From JAGDMJ01 sp963809695 (GTDB lineage Bacteria; Bacteroidota; Ignavibacteria; UBA10030; UBA6906), in the NCBI GenBank assembly GCA_963809695.1, contig CAWEKI010000009.1, positions 62,001 through 126,000 of the forward strand: a stretch of 64,000 nucleotides of DNA, read 5' to 3'. Shown piece after piece: positions 26,631 to 34,102 of the stretch. Under the pieces are notes generated by a model. It was not told the origin of the DNA. It ran no database searches and worked only from the letters and a program-made list of their open reading frames with translations. Each line of letters starts with the position of its first letter. The stretch's first letter is position 1. The position numbers and the translations under genes are program-made.

Positions 26631-28276
26631 ATATTCGCTCCTTCTAAAGGCGGTACTTGGAAATGCTGCGCCGGCTCTGCCGGCTGGACCGCTGGGAGAG
26701 TCAGGGTGAACGTGGTGCCCTTTCCCACGCTTGACTCAACTTCGATCGAGCCATGGTGACGCTCGATGATTCCGTAAGCGATTGCAAGCCCGAGTCCCAC
26801 GCCTTTCCCTTCCGACTTTGTGGTAAAGAAAGGCTCAAAAATATGCGCCTTCACGTCATCATGCATGCCCATGCCGTTGTCGATGACCTTGAAGATAAGA
26901 TTCTTCTTGACCCGTTTCACGTCCACGGTGAGATGTCCTCCTCCGGCAACCCCGGAAGGGCCCGCCATGGCCTCAACGCCGTTCATCATCAGTGCAATCA
27001 ACACCTGCTGAATCTGTCCGTGGTCACAGACAAGCTCATCATCGTCCGTGCAGGAGGTGACGACCTTGACATTGTTCATCTCCGCATAATGGTTGATGAG
27101 CAAAGCACACCGCTCAACGACTGTCCTGATCCTCGTCGTCTGAAAGGCCATGCCCCCCTGGCGGGCAAAGACCAGCAAGTTCTTCACGATGTTGCCGCAT
27201 CGCTGCGCTTCGTCTGCCATCAACCGGAGATCGTCGCAATAGCTCTCGACCTGCTCCTGTGGAAGCGAAGTCTTCCGGATACGCTTGATCAACAAACGGG
27301 CGAACGTGAGAATGCCTTCCAGGGGATTGTTCAGTTCATGGGCGACACTCGATGCAAGATTCCCGAGTGATGCCATTTTCTCCACCCTCACCATTTGTTT
27401 GTGCGCGTCTTCGAGGGCCGCGGTCTTCTGCCTGACCTTCGCCTCCAGGGTCTGCGACCAGGCCGCATTCTCTTCCCGCGCGCGCGCAAGCTCTTCGGTC
27501 ATGATGTTGAACGACCGGGCCAACTGCCCGAGCTCATCGCTTCCCCACGCGTCCAGCCTGTGATCAAGCTGCCCGGATGTGACCATCTCCACGCCAACGG
27601 CCAGTCTTTTGACCGGCCGACGGACGAACAACCAGATGAAGGCCCCCGACACGAGCCCGATGAGCAGCACTGCTCCGACAGAGAGGATAAGGAGCTGCAT
27701 CGTGTTCTGCGCCAGCCCGCGATCCACCTTGGCAAGACTCATCTTTACGTCAAGGACGCCCAGAATGGTCTTGCTGACCTCATGAGCATGGCAGGCCGCG
27801 TCCGAACATTGAGGTTCATTGCGGATCGGCGTGATCAGCCCGAGCACTCGCTCCCCTCCCGGATTTGTGAATATCCGGGATAGCGTGCTGCTGGTTGCGT
27901 GCGGACTCTCCAGACCGGAGGGGTGACAGCTCACACAGGCCTCCGCGTTCATGTCCACCTTGGTGAACAGGTCGGCAGGGTTGGTCCCGAATGCTACTAC
28001 CCCCTGTTTGTTGTAAATCCGGATCCCCGCGATGCCTGGTTCACCCCCAAGCGAGGCGATGATCTGATGCACATCCTCCTTCTGGTTGAGCATCATGCTG
28101 TGGCGAGTCGATCGGGCGATCATATCGCTTACCCGCACCGCGCTTTGCACCACCTGCTCCATCAGGTTGGACTGTTGCACCCGGATTGAGGCAAACGTCA
28201 ACGCGGCCAGAATCAAGGTCTGGACAGTAACGATCAGGAGGAAAAGCTTAAATGCTATTGTACGGGTCAGTCTCAC
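26627..28276 (-). CDS. Sensor histidine kinase with c-type-haem motifs in its periplasmic domain
   Basis: 549 residues. Helix 1 spans about 8-30 and helix 2 about 193-218, enclosing a periplasmic domain of about 160 residues. That domain contains CVSCH (114-118), a c-type haem motif, and C-x4-C-H at 157-163 (CSDAACH), a known haem-binding variant. A HAMP domain follows, then a coiled coil and the NtrB-type H-box VAHELNNPLEG (His313), with ATPase motifs MMNGVEAM, DNGMGM and GVGLGLAIAYG. It should sense redox state or a gaseous ligand through haem and phosphorylate the NtrC-type partner. If the cysteines are not haemylated, disulfide sensing is an alternative. Confidence 0.9.
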   Translation of the reverse strand: MRLTRTIAFKLFLLIVTVQTLILAALTFASIRVQQSNLMEQVVQSAVRVSDMIARSTRHSMMLNQKEDVHQIIASLGGEPGIAGIRIYNKQGVVAFGTNPADLFTKVDMNAEACVSCHPSGLESPHATSSTLSRIFTNPGGERVLGLITPIRNEPQCSDAACHAHEVSKTILGVLDVKMSLAKVDRGLAQNTMQLLILSVGAVLLIGLVSGAFIWLFVRRPVKRLAVGVEMVTSGQLDHRLDAWGSDELGQLARSFNIMTEELARAREENAAWSQTLEAKVRQKTAALEDAHKQMVRVEKMASLGNLASSVAHELNNPLEGILTFARLLIKRIRKTSLPQEQVESYCDDLRLMADEAQRCGNIVKNLLVFARQGGMAFQTTRIRTVVERCALLINHYAEMNNVKVVTSCTDDDELVCDHGQIQQVLIALMMNGVEAMAGPSGVAGGGHLTVDVKRVKKNLIFKVIDNGMGMHDDVKAHIFEPFFTTKSEGKGVGLGLAIAYGIIERHHGSIEVESSVGKGTTFTLTLPAVQPAEPAQHFQVPPLEGANI

Positions 28277-28353
28277 CTACAGCTCCCGGAAATCTTCGGA
28301 TTCACCCACATTCTGATAGTTCACAAATCATGCCATTTGCCTCGATTTCAGTA

Positions 28354-28378
28354 TGCCGAAACCGGCGCCATTTCGGCA
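28354..28378. promoter_or_regulatory. Inverted repeat TGCCGAAA-N9-TTTCGGCA
   Basis: Perfect 8-bp arms with a 9-base centre, 77 bp upstream of the haem-kinase start. It could be an operator for the kinase operon or a small hairpin. No good -24/-12 promoter was found beside it; the closest has GG and GC one base too far apart. Confidence 0.4.
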
Positions 28379-28456
28379 AAATCCGGCTTCTCTTTGCCAA
28401 AAAACCTTTCAATTCCCACATCTAGGAAACTTCTGTTGCATTTTTAAGCAATTAGA

Positions 28457-28488
28457 AAGGGACACCCGCTACATCGCGAGTGCCCCTT
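28457..28488 (-). terminator. Hairpin after the NrfD gene
   Basis: On the minus strand a 13-bp stem (AAGGGGCACTCGC / GCGGGTGTCCCTT, two wobble pairs) with a 6-base loop follows the NrfD stop by about 30 bases. The U-tract is weak (UUUCUAAUU). Confidence 0.5.
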
Positions 28489-28517
28489 CGAACACAGGTC
28501 ATTCTGGATTTTTTCCT

Positions 28518-29702
28518 CTACTTCGCTACAACAGCCCGCAACTCCGGCGTGCGATGGCTCGCGGCTCCCAATTCGCCCTGCCTGGCTGCTTCATGATGGG
28601 ACTTCTCTCCAAACACCTTGAAGTTCTTGGCGATGATCGTGAAGGCCACAAACCCGAACGCTACCAGCCCGAGAGTGATGAAGAGCTCCTGCCAGGAAGG
28701 GATGTACGTGCGGGTTGGCCATTGCTCCATGCTCGTGATCGCCGTATTCATGCGGTTTGCCACAAAGCCAAGCAAGACGAACACCGAAGCATAGAAGAGA
28801 CCCTTCTTGCTGTTGCGCATACTGGGGAGAAGAAGCAGAACGAAAGGAAGTATGACTCCCAGGACAATCTCGAGCGCAAACATACCGCTCTGGTACGTCG
28901 GCTCGAAGACGTATTTGAGCGCATCCCGGGCCATCAGATCCTGAACCCGGACCGTGAAAAAGAGCGCCAGGACGACCGCAAGGACTTTTGCCAGCTCACT
29001 CAAGAGCGGAAGCTCTACTTCCCTGCCAAACGCTCTCGAGGAAAGGAACGACTCGAAAATGGTCATCGCCAGCCCAGCTCCAACACAGGAGATGATGAAG
29101 AGGAACGGAATGATGTTGGAATACCAGAGCGGATGCATGCGACTCGGGATGATCAGGAAAAGCGATCCAAGCGAAGACTGATGCAGGGTCGACAGGATCA
29201 CCCCCGCAATCACAAGCGGAATCGTGATGGCCTTCATCACTTTCAGCGGCTTCTCGAGTTTGAATCGCTCAAGGATGACCGGACTGAATTCCAGGGCCAG
29301 CACCGTTGTGTAGAGCATGACGCACCAGGCGACCTCAAACATGACCGAATGCGTGTTCCACATGATCATGGCGTGCCAGATGGCCCAGGGGCGCCCGAGG
29401 TCTGCCATCAGCCCTGCAATAACGAGCACGTAGCCGAGGAAGGCAGTCAGGATTGTGGGGCGCAGGATGGGCCTGAACCGCTCAAGGTTAAAGACATACA
29501 CCGTGGCAGCGATCGTGAATCCGCCGGCGGCGAGACCCACTCCGACCAGAATGTCGAAGCCGATCCAGAGTCCCCAGGGGAACGTATCAGCGAGGTGGGT
29601 AGTGGCGCCAAGGCCGAGGGCATACCGCTGCACGAGGGCGATGAATCCGATGCCCATGATAACGAAGGCGACGACTTTCCAGAACGTGAGTTTCAATTTC
29701 AT
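28518..29702 (-). CDS. NrfD/HybB-family membrane quinone-interacting subunit
   Basis: 394 residues with about ten membrane helices. Family features include HLADTFPWGLWIGFDILVGVGLAAGGF, DLGRPWAIWHAMIMWNTHSVMFEVAWCVMLY and SSLGSLFLIIPSRMHPLWYSNIIPFLF, which match HybB-type integral subunits that exchange electrons with the quinone pool. It is the last gene of a leftward unit, two bases after the Fe-S gene. No hydrogenase or molybdopterin catalytic subunit is present in the window, so the partner that supplies or takes electrons is unknown. Confidence 0.88.
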   Translation of the reverse strand: MKLKLTFWKVVAFVIMGIGFIALVQRYALGLGATTHLADTFPWGLWIGFDILVGVGLAAGGFTIAATVYVFNLERFRPILRPTILTAFLGYVLVIAGLMADLGRPWAIWHAMIMWNTHSVMFEVAWCVMLYTTVLALEFSPVILERFKLEKPLKVMKAITIPLVIAGVILSTLHQSSLGSLFLIIPSRMHPLWYSNIIPFLFIISCVGAGLAMTIFESFLSSRAFGREVELPLLSELAKVLAVVLALFFTVRVQDLMARDALKYVFEPTYQSGMFALEIVLGVILPFVLLLLPSMRNSKKGLFYASVFVLLGFVANRMNTAITSMEQWPTRTYIPSWQELFITLGLVAFGFVAFTIIAKNFKVFGEKSHHEAARQGELGAASHRTPELRAVVAK

Positions 29703-29704
29703 GG

Positions 29705-30487
29705 CTATGACCTTTCATGATGCGATGTTTCGCTTGCCTTCCGCCGTTCCTCGGCTTCGAACCGGGCAACATCCGTACGCCGGGCGGTGATCCAGTGAAT
29801 GCCGAACAACATGACGCCTGCGGCAACCGTATATTTCGGGATCTGCGACAGGACGCGCCATGAGAGATCCGGGATTGGTTCCTTGGGCAGATTCATGGGG
29901 AAGCCGAGCTGCTCGAAGGGGATGCCGGAGATATACATAACCGATGTGCCTCCCGCCTCCGTGAGCCCGTAGATGTAGTTCACATACTGCCCCGGGTTTT
30001 CGTCGATCCGCTTCCGGGCTTCCTTGATGAGTTCATCTCGGTCGCCAAACGTCGTTGCACCGAACTGGCATGCCTCCGAACAGGCAGTCTGCCCTCCGGC
30101 AGCCACACGCTCGTAGCACATGCGGCACTTCTGGATCCGCGGCGTCAGGCTTCCCCACTCGTAGCGCGGCACCTCGAACGGACAGGCCTGCATACAGTAG
30201 CGACACCCGATGCATTTCGATTCGTCGTACAGCACCGCACCTGTATCCATCTTGGTGAACGCGCCCACCAGACAGGCGGAGACGCATGTGGGCTGGTTGC
30301 AGTGCATGCAGAGCCGGCGGACGTAGGTCTGGTCGTCATTGTACGACTGCACTACGGTATAGTGCGTCGCGGACAACGCCTTTGCCTCTTCTTCCGGCAG
30401 GTTGTTCGCCGCGGCGCAGGCCCGTTCACATTCGCGGCATCCGACGCATTTGGTTATATCGATGAGCAATCCACGAGACTTTGACAT
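29705..30487 (-). CDS. HybA/DmsB-like four-cluster ferredoxin subunit with C-terminal membrane helix
   Basis: 260 residues. Four 4Fe-4S cysteine groups are visible: CVGCRECERAC, CMHCNQPTCVSAC, CIGCRYCMQAC and CRMCYERV...TACSEAC, the layout of HybA, DmsB and NrfC electron-transfer proteins. One membrane helix near residues 215-235 (YTVAAGVMLFGIHWI) matches HybA. There is no Tat or Sec signal at the N-terminus (MSKSRGLLIDITKCVGC), so its orientation is uncertain; it could face the cytoplasm. It passes electrons to or from the NrfD subunit encoded 2 bp downstream. Confidence 0.9.
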   Translation of the reverse strand: MSKSRGLLIDITKCVGCRECERACAAANNLPEEEAKALSATHYTVVQSYNDDQTYVRRLCMHCNQPTCVSACLVGAFTKMDTGAVLYDESKCIGCRYCMQACPFEVPRYEWGSLTPRIQKCRMCYERVAAGGQTACSEACQFGATTFGDRDELIKEARKRIDENPGQYVNYIYGLTEAGGTSVMYISGIPFEQLGFPMNLPKEPIPDLSWRVLSQIPKYTVAAGVMLFGIHWITARRTDVARFEAEERRKASETSHHERS

Positions 30488-30499
30488 GACATTCTCCTC

Positions 30500-31195
30500 T
30501 TACTGGTTGGATCGTATGGATACACGGTCTTCAGCGCTCCCCTGCAGCTCCAGGAACCTGTGCTGAAACTCTCTCCATGCTCCTCCGTCATACTGCTTGA
30601 GAAGTCCGGTCACCGGCTCACCGCCGTCCTGGGCCAGTGCATACGCGCCGTGCCCTTCAAGCGCGCCAAAGAATTCCCGGGCGGCATCAGCCTGCTGCCG
30701 CAGCCATTGCATGGCCTGTGCACCGACCATTCCTTCCCCTTTCTTCTCCGGCTGAATCTTCATCAACCAGCCACGGCCGTACGGATCCGTCGCAGCCAGC
30801 GCCGGAGAACGAAGCACATCCTGGTTGACGGACATCACCTTCCCCGAGACCGGGGAGGCGAGTCGGATTTCTTTCCCTCGATTTTCGAGTGTGATGCCCT
30901 GCGTTTCAGGGTTCACGAGAGCACCGGACGGAGGAATGACAAGACTCTCCACCGCACCAAGAAATTTCGCGAGAAACTCGTCCAGGCCGATGGTGATGGT
31001 CCCTTGCGGGTCATCTTTCAACCAGGTATGATTTGTCCCCAACCGGATTCCTTCCGGCACGGGCTGGAACGTCTGTCCGAGGATCGTCAGGCTCTCAGCA
31101 ACTTGTTCAGCGGCCTTCCGGGTCCTGCTCCGTTGGACGAAATGGTCGACGGTCAGGAACAGGGTTAACGTGGCAAGCACAAATAGCACGGTCAT
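30500..31195 (-). CDS. Membrane-anchored GcvH-like protein without the lipoyl lysine (copy 1)
   Basis: 231 residues. An N-terminal membrane helix (MTVLFVLATLTLFLTVDHFV) is followed by a glycine-cleavage H-protein fold: NHTWLKDDPQGTITIGLDEFLAKFLGAVESLVIP and LASPVSGKVMSVNQDVLRSPALAATDPYGRGWLMKIQP. In E. coli GcvH the lipoylated lysine is eight residues before the Pro of APVSG; here that position is Gly, with a Lys at minus seven (RGKEIRLASP). It therefore probably does not carry lipoate in the usual way. It lies 12 bp upstream of the Fe-S gene, in the same unit. A structural or assembly role in the redox complex is inferred. Confidence 0.8.
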   Translation of the reverse strand: MTVLFVLATLTLFLTVDHFVQRSRTRKAAEQVAESLTILGQTFQPVPEGIRLGTNHTWLKDDPQGTITIGLDEFLAKFLGAVESLVIPPSGALVNPETQGITLENRGKEIRLASPVSGKVMSVNQDVLRSPALAATDPYGRGWLMKIQPEKKGEGMVGAQAMQWLRQQADAAREFFGALEGHGAYALAQDGGEPVTGLLKQYDGGAWREFQHRFLELQGSAEDRVSIRSNQ

Positions 31196-31222
31196 TGCAG
31201 ATCTCCATTCAAATGTTCTAGG

Positions 31223-31837
31223 TTATGCTTCAGTCAGGAAAAATTCTCTCGTTACTCCTTTCCACTCATCGTCGGAACAACGATCGGAAAGGTTTGGAAC
31301 CATGACGCCGCCGTCCTGGTACATCAGTGCGGGGGTGGCGGAAAAAAAGCGGCCGAGATGCGCTTTCACACTCTCCTGCCATTCGTGAACGGTTTTGCCC
31401 GTGAGCAAATTGTGAAGCTGTGGAGAGAGCTTTGCAGGCCGCACTCGGAACAACCATCCGTCTCCATAGGGAGAGGTGTTGATCAGCGAAGGGTTGGTGA
31501 GGACCATTTCATTTTTCTCGATGACATGGCCGCTGACCGGGCTCACCATTTTGAGCTTCCTGCTGCCATGGACTACCTCCCAGGCAACCCCTCCCTGGTC
31601 AACGCGCTTCAACAGCCGGGGGAGCGCTACGGCGTCAATGGACCCGATCACCGATTGCGCAAAGTCATCCATACCTACCAGGACGTCTCCATCTTCGGTC
31701 ATGCGAAGCCATCCATGCCCGGGATGGACGTACCGCGGCACGAGAACCTGCTCGGCAGGTTTACGCGCGTGTCGCGGCCGCAGAAGACCAGAGATGATGA
31801 GTACGACCGCAGTGAGAACGGCTAGAATTGTTGACAT
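31223..31837 (-). CDS. Membrane-anchored GcvH-like protein without the lipoyl lysine (copy 2)
   Basis: 204 residues, paralogous to the protein encoded just downstream. N-terminal helix MSTILAVLTAVVLIISGLL, then HPGHGWLRMTEDGDVLVGMDDFAQSVIGSIDAVALP and MVSPVSGHVIEKNEMVLTNPSLINTSPYGDGWLFRVRP. The residue aligned with the GcvH lipoyl lysine is Ser (GSRKLKMVSP), with lysines at minus six and minus four instead. A good ribosome-binding site (AAGGAG) precedes the ATG. It is first of the four-gene leftward unit, possibly after the small protein at 31955. Confidence 0.8.
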   Translation of the reverse strand: MSTILAVLTAVVLIISGLLRPRHARKPAEQVLVPRYVHPGHGWLRMTEDGDVLVGMDDFAQSVIGSIDAVALPRLLKRVDQGGVAWEVVHGSRKLKMVSPVSGHVIEKNEMVLTNPSLINTSPYGDGWLFRVRPAKLSPQLHNLLTGKTVHEWQESVKAHLGRFFSATPALMYQDGGVMVPNLSDRCSDDEWKGVTREFFLTEA

Positions 31838-31885
31838 GACCTATCTCCTTGATGATGTATCCGCCTACGACTCTGCTATAACTTC

Positions 31886-31902
31886 TTCCAAGAACCCTGC
31901 CA
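31886..31902 (-). promoter_or_regulatory. Weak sigma-54-like site, TGGCAG-N5-TTGGA
   Basis: On the minus strand TGGCAG and TTGGA are spaced as in -24/-12 promoters (consensus TGGCAC-N5-TTGCA). The -12 GC is GG here, so the match is imperfect. It lies about 50 bp upstream of the first GcvH-like gene, near an NtrC-type regulator. Confidence 0.25.
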
Positions 31903-31954
31903 GAATGCCGGAGTTTCCAACACGGAAAGGCTGAAGTGTCCAGTGTGTTGAATT

Positions 31955-32149
31955 TCAAGAACTTATACGGTAGGTTGCCCATTCATTCCTTGCTACCCAA
32001 GAATTAAAAGATCTTTCGAATGTTGAACTTTGCATCACTCCTACGGGCAGATGCGTTGGCGACTTGTCTATCTGCTGATATATGTAGTAGTTAGCAGCTC
32101 TTGCACTGTTGTTGCATTCCACCACGACTGCTGTTGTACAATTCATCAT
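31955..32149 (-). CDS. Small 64-residue protein of unknown function
   Basis: The ATG at 32149 is preceded by AGGAGGTAAGT, one of the best ribosome-binding sites in the window, which is the main reason to accept it. The protein begins MMNCTTAVVVECNNSARAA and has two cysteines, no clear helix or signal peptide, and no recognised family. It lies 117 bp upstream of the GcvH-like/NrfD unit on the same strand and could be its first gene. A leader or chance ORF remains possible. Confidence 0.45.
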   Translation of the reverse strand: MMNCTTAVVVECNNSARAANYYIYQQIDKSPTHLPVGVMQSSTFERSFNSWVARNEWATYRISS

Positions 32150-32456
32150 ACTTACCTCCTGTATGAAGGCCCAATCCTGAGCCAGTTTGACCGATTGCTC
32201 GAACAGACAGGGCACCTAATCATATTCCAAAAAGTGGGACGGACTTTTTCTTTTTGAGAAAGAGAATCATCCCTGAGGGATGGAAACTGAGAGCTCAACT
32301 CTCAAATCCAAAGGAACTCAGCTTTAAATTGAGCATTCGCTAGTTATCGCCATCCGGAATGCGTGCGCAGGCAGGTATCATGGGTTTCGTTCTGGCATGT
32401 CAAATGCTACTGCCGGGGACAAGAGACAATAGCTTCCACTCAACAAAGAGGTCACA
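32150..32456. other. Spacer upstream of gdhA with several short palindromes
   Basis: No gene is seen. It holds ATCCC-TGA-GGGAT (32269-32281) and TGAGAG-CTCAA-CTCTCA (32288-32304), plus an AT-rich TTTCTTTTTGAGAAAGA stretch. These could fold in a gdhA leader or bind a regulator; no known riboswitch pattern was recognised. Confidence 0.4.
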
Positions 32457-33797
32457 ATGTCCGAATACGTTCAGAGTCTCATGGCTCAAGTAAAAGCAAA
32501 AAACCCGAGCGAACCGGAATTTCACCAGGCTGTCCAGGAAGTCGCCGAATCGCTGGAGCTGGTCCTACAGCGGCACCCCGAATACCGTTCGGCGAAAATC
32601 CTCGAGCGGATGGTGGAACCGGAGCGCGTCATCATGTTCCGCGTCCCATGGATGGACGATCAGGGGGAATATCACGTCAACCGCGGCTTCCGGATCCAGA
32701 TGAACAGCGCAATCGGCCCGTACAAAGGGGGACTGCGCTTCCATCCATCAGTAACTCTCGGGATTTTGAAATTCCTTGCATTCGAACAGGTTTTCAAGAA
32801 CAGTCTTACTTCTCTCCCCATGGGCGGGGGCAAAGGAGGATCCGATTTTGACCCCAAAGGGAAGAGCGACCATGAAGTGATGCGTTTCTGCCAGAGTTTC
32901 ATGACTGAGCTGTACCGCCACATTGGACCCGATGTGGATGTTCCTGCAGGAGATATCGGTGTAGGAACCAGGGAAATTGGCTTTCTGTTCGGTCAGTACA
33001 AACGCCTCACCAAGGAGTTTTCCGGAGTGCTTACTGGAAAAGGCCTGAACTGGGGAGGCTCGCTTGTCCGGCCCGAAGCTACCGGCTTCGGGGTCGTTTA
33101 TTTTGCAGAGGAGATGCTCAAGACGCGGGATCAATCCATAGCGGGAAAGATCGTGGCCGTTTCGGGATTCGGCAACGTGGCGTGGGGCGCTGCGCTCAAA
33201 GCTACCCAGCTCGGGGCAAAGGTGGTAACCCTTTCAGGGCCCGATGGCTTCATATGCGACATGGGCGGCTTGAGCGAGGAGAAGATTGCATACATGCTGG
33301 AAATGCGGGCCAGCGCTCGGGACCAGGTGGCCGACTTCGCCCTAAAATTCAAGGTTCCCTTCTACCCCGGGAAGCATCCCTGGGGGGTCAAGGTCGATGT
33401 CGCCCTCCCCTGTGCCACCCAGAACGAGCTCAATCAGGACGATGCGCGCGAACTGGTGAAGAACGGATGCCAGTGCGTGTGCGAAGGGGCCAATATGCCC
33501 ACGACGCTCGAAGGAGTCAAGGTATTCCTCGATGCGAAGATCCTTTATTCTCCCGGCAAGGCGTCGAACGCCGGTGGTGTGGCCACGTCCGGCCTCGAAA
33601 TGAGCCAGAACAGCATGCGCCTCCCCTGGCCGAAGGAAGAGGTCGATCACCGTCTGCACCAGATCATGAAGAATATCCATCAGACCTGTCTGCAGACCGC
33701 GGAAAAGTACAGCACGCCGGGTAACTATGTGAACGGTGCGAACATCGGCGGGTTCCTCAAGGTTGCCGATGCTATGATGGATCAGGGACTCGTGTAA
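32457..33797 (+). CDS. gdhA: NADP-specific glutamate dehydrogenase
   Basis: 446 residues, the usual length of hexameric bacterial GDH (about 447). Substrate-domain motifs: IGPYKGGLRFHPSVTLGILKFLAFEQVFKNSLTSLPMGGGKGGSDFDPKGKSD, containing the catalytic Lys and Asp regions. The nucleotide domain has VAVSGFGNVAWGAALKATQLGAKVVTLSGPDG; serine after the second strand is typical of the NADP type. It interconverts 2-oxoglutarate plus ammonium and glutamate in the cytoplasm. The start has AAAGAGG upstream. It stands alone, between the NrfD unit and the PEP-synthase-like gene. Confidence 0.97.
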   Translation: MSEYVQSLMAQVKAKNPSEPEFHQAVQEVAESLELVLQRHPEYRSAKILERMVEPERVIMFRVPWMDDQGEYHVNRGFRIQMNSAIGPYKGGLRFHPSVTLGILKFLAFEQVFKNSLTSLPMGGGKGGSDFDPKGKSDHEVMRFCQSFMTELYRHIGPDVDVPAGDIGVGTREIGFLFGQYKRLTKEFSGVLTGKGLNWGGSLVRPEATGFGVVYFAEEMLKTRDQSIAGKIVAVSGFGNVAWGAALKATQLGAKVVTLSGPDGFICDMGGLSEEKIAYMLEMRASARDQVADFALKFKVPFYPGKHPWGVKVDVALPCATQNELNQDDARELVKNGCQCVCEGANMPTTLEGVKVFLDAKILYSPGKASNAGGVATSGLEMSQNSMRLPWPKEEVDHRLHQIMKNIHQTCLQTAEKYSTPGNYVNGANIGGFLKVADAMMDQGLV

Positions 33798-34102
33798 TGC
33801 CGCCACGAAGCGGGGCAATGCACCGCGCCGCTTCCCCTATTACCCGGGACAAGACAAATGCCGGGGATGCGGAGAACGCGAAGGCCCACAGAGCAAGATG
33901 ATTTATGGAAGAAGCCCATCGATGGAGACGCTCTATTCTCTGAGCACTCTGGCTTTTCCTCCATACCTGAATATCTTTTCGCTGTGACACTCTGCGTCCT
34001 CCGTCCCCGCCGTGTTCGACCTGCACATCGGATACTTGCGTGTCAGAGCTGATTCTCGTAAGTTGAACTCGAACTCTCTCTTCCCTTCCGATCATCCCAA
34101 CC
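33798..34102. other. Spacer after gdhA
   Basis: About 305 bp without a gene. A GAAGCGG...CCGCTTC stem just after the gdhA stop is not followed by a T-run, so it is at best a weak terminator. Nothing else was recognised. Confidence 0.4.

Noticed and set aside
32150..32456. Riboswitch before gdhA
   Set aside because: Only short isolated palindromes were found; no known aptamer core or conserved loop pattern could be recognised.
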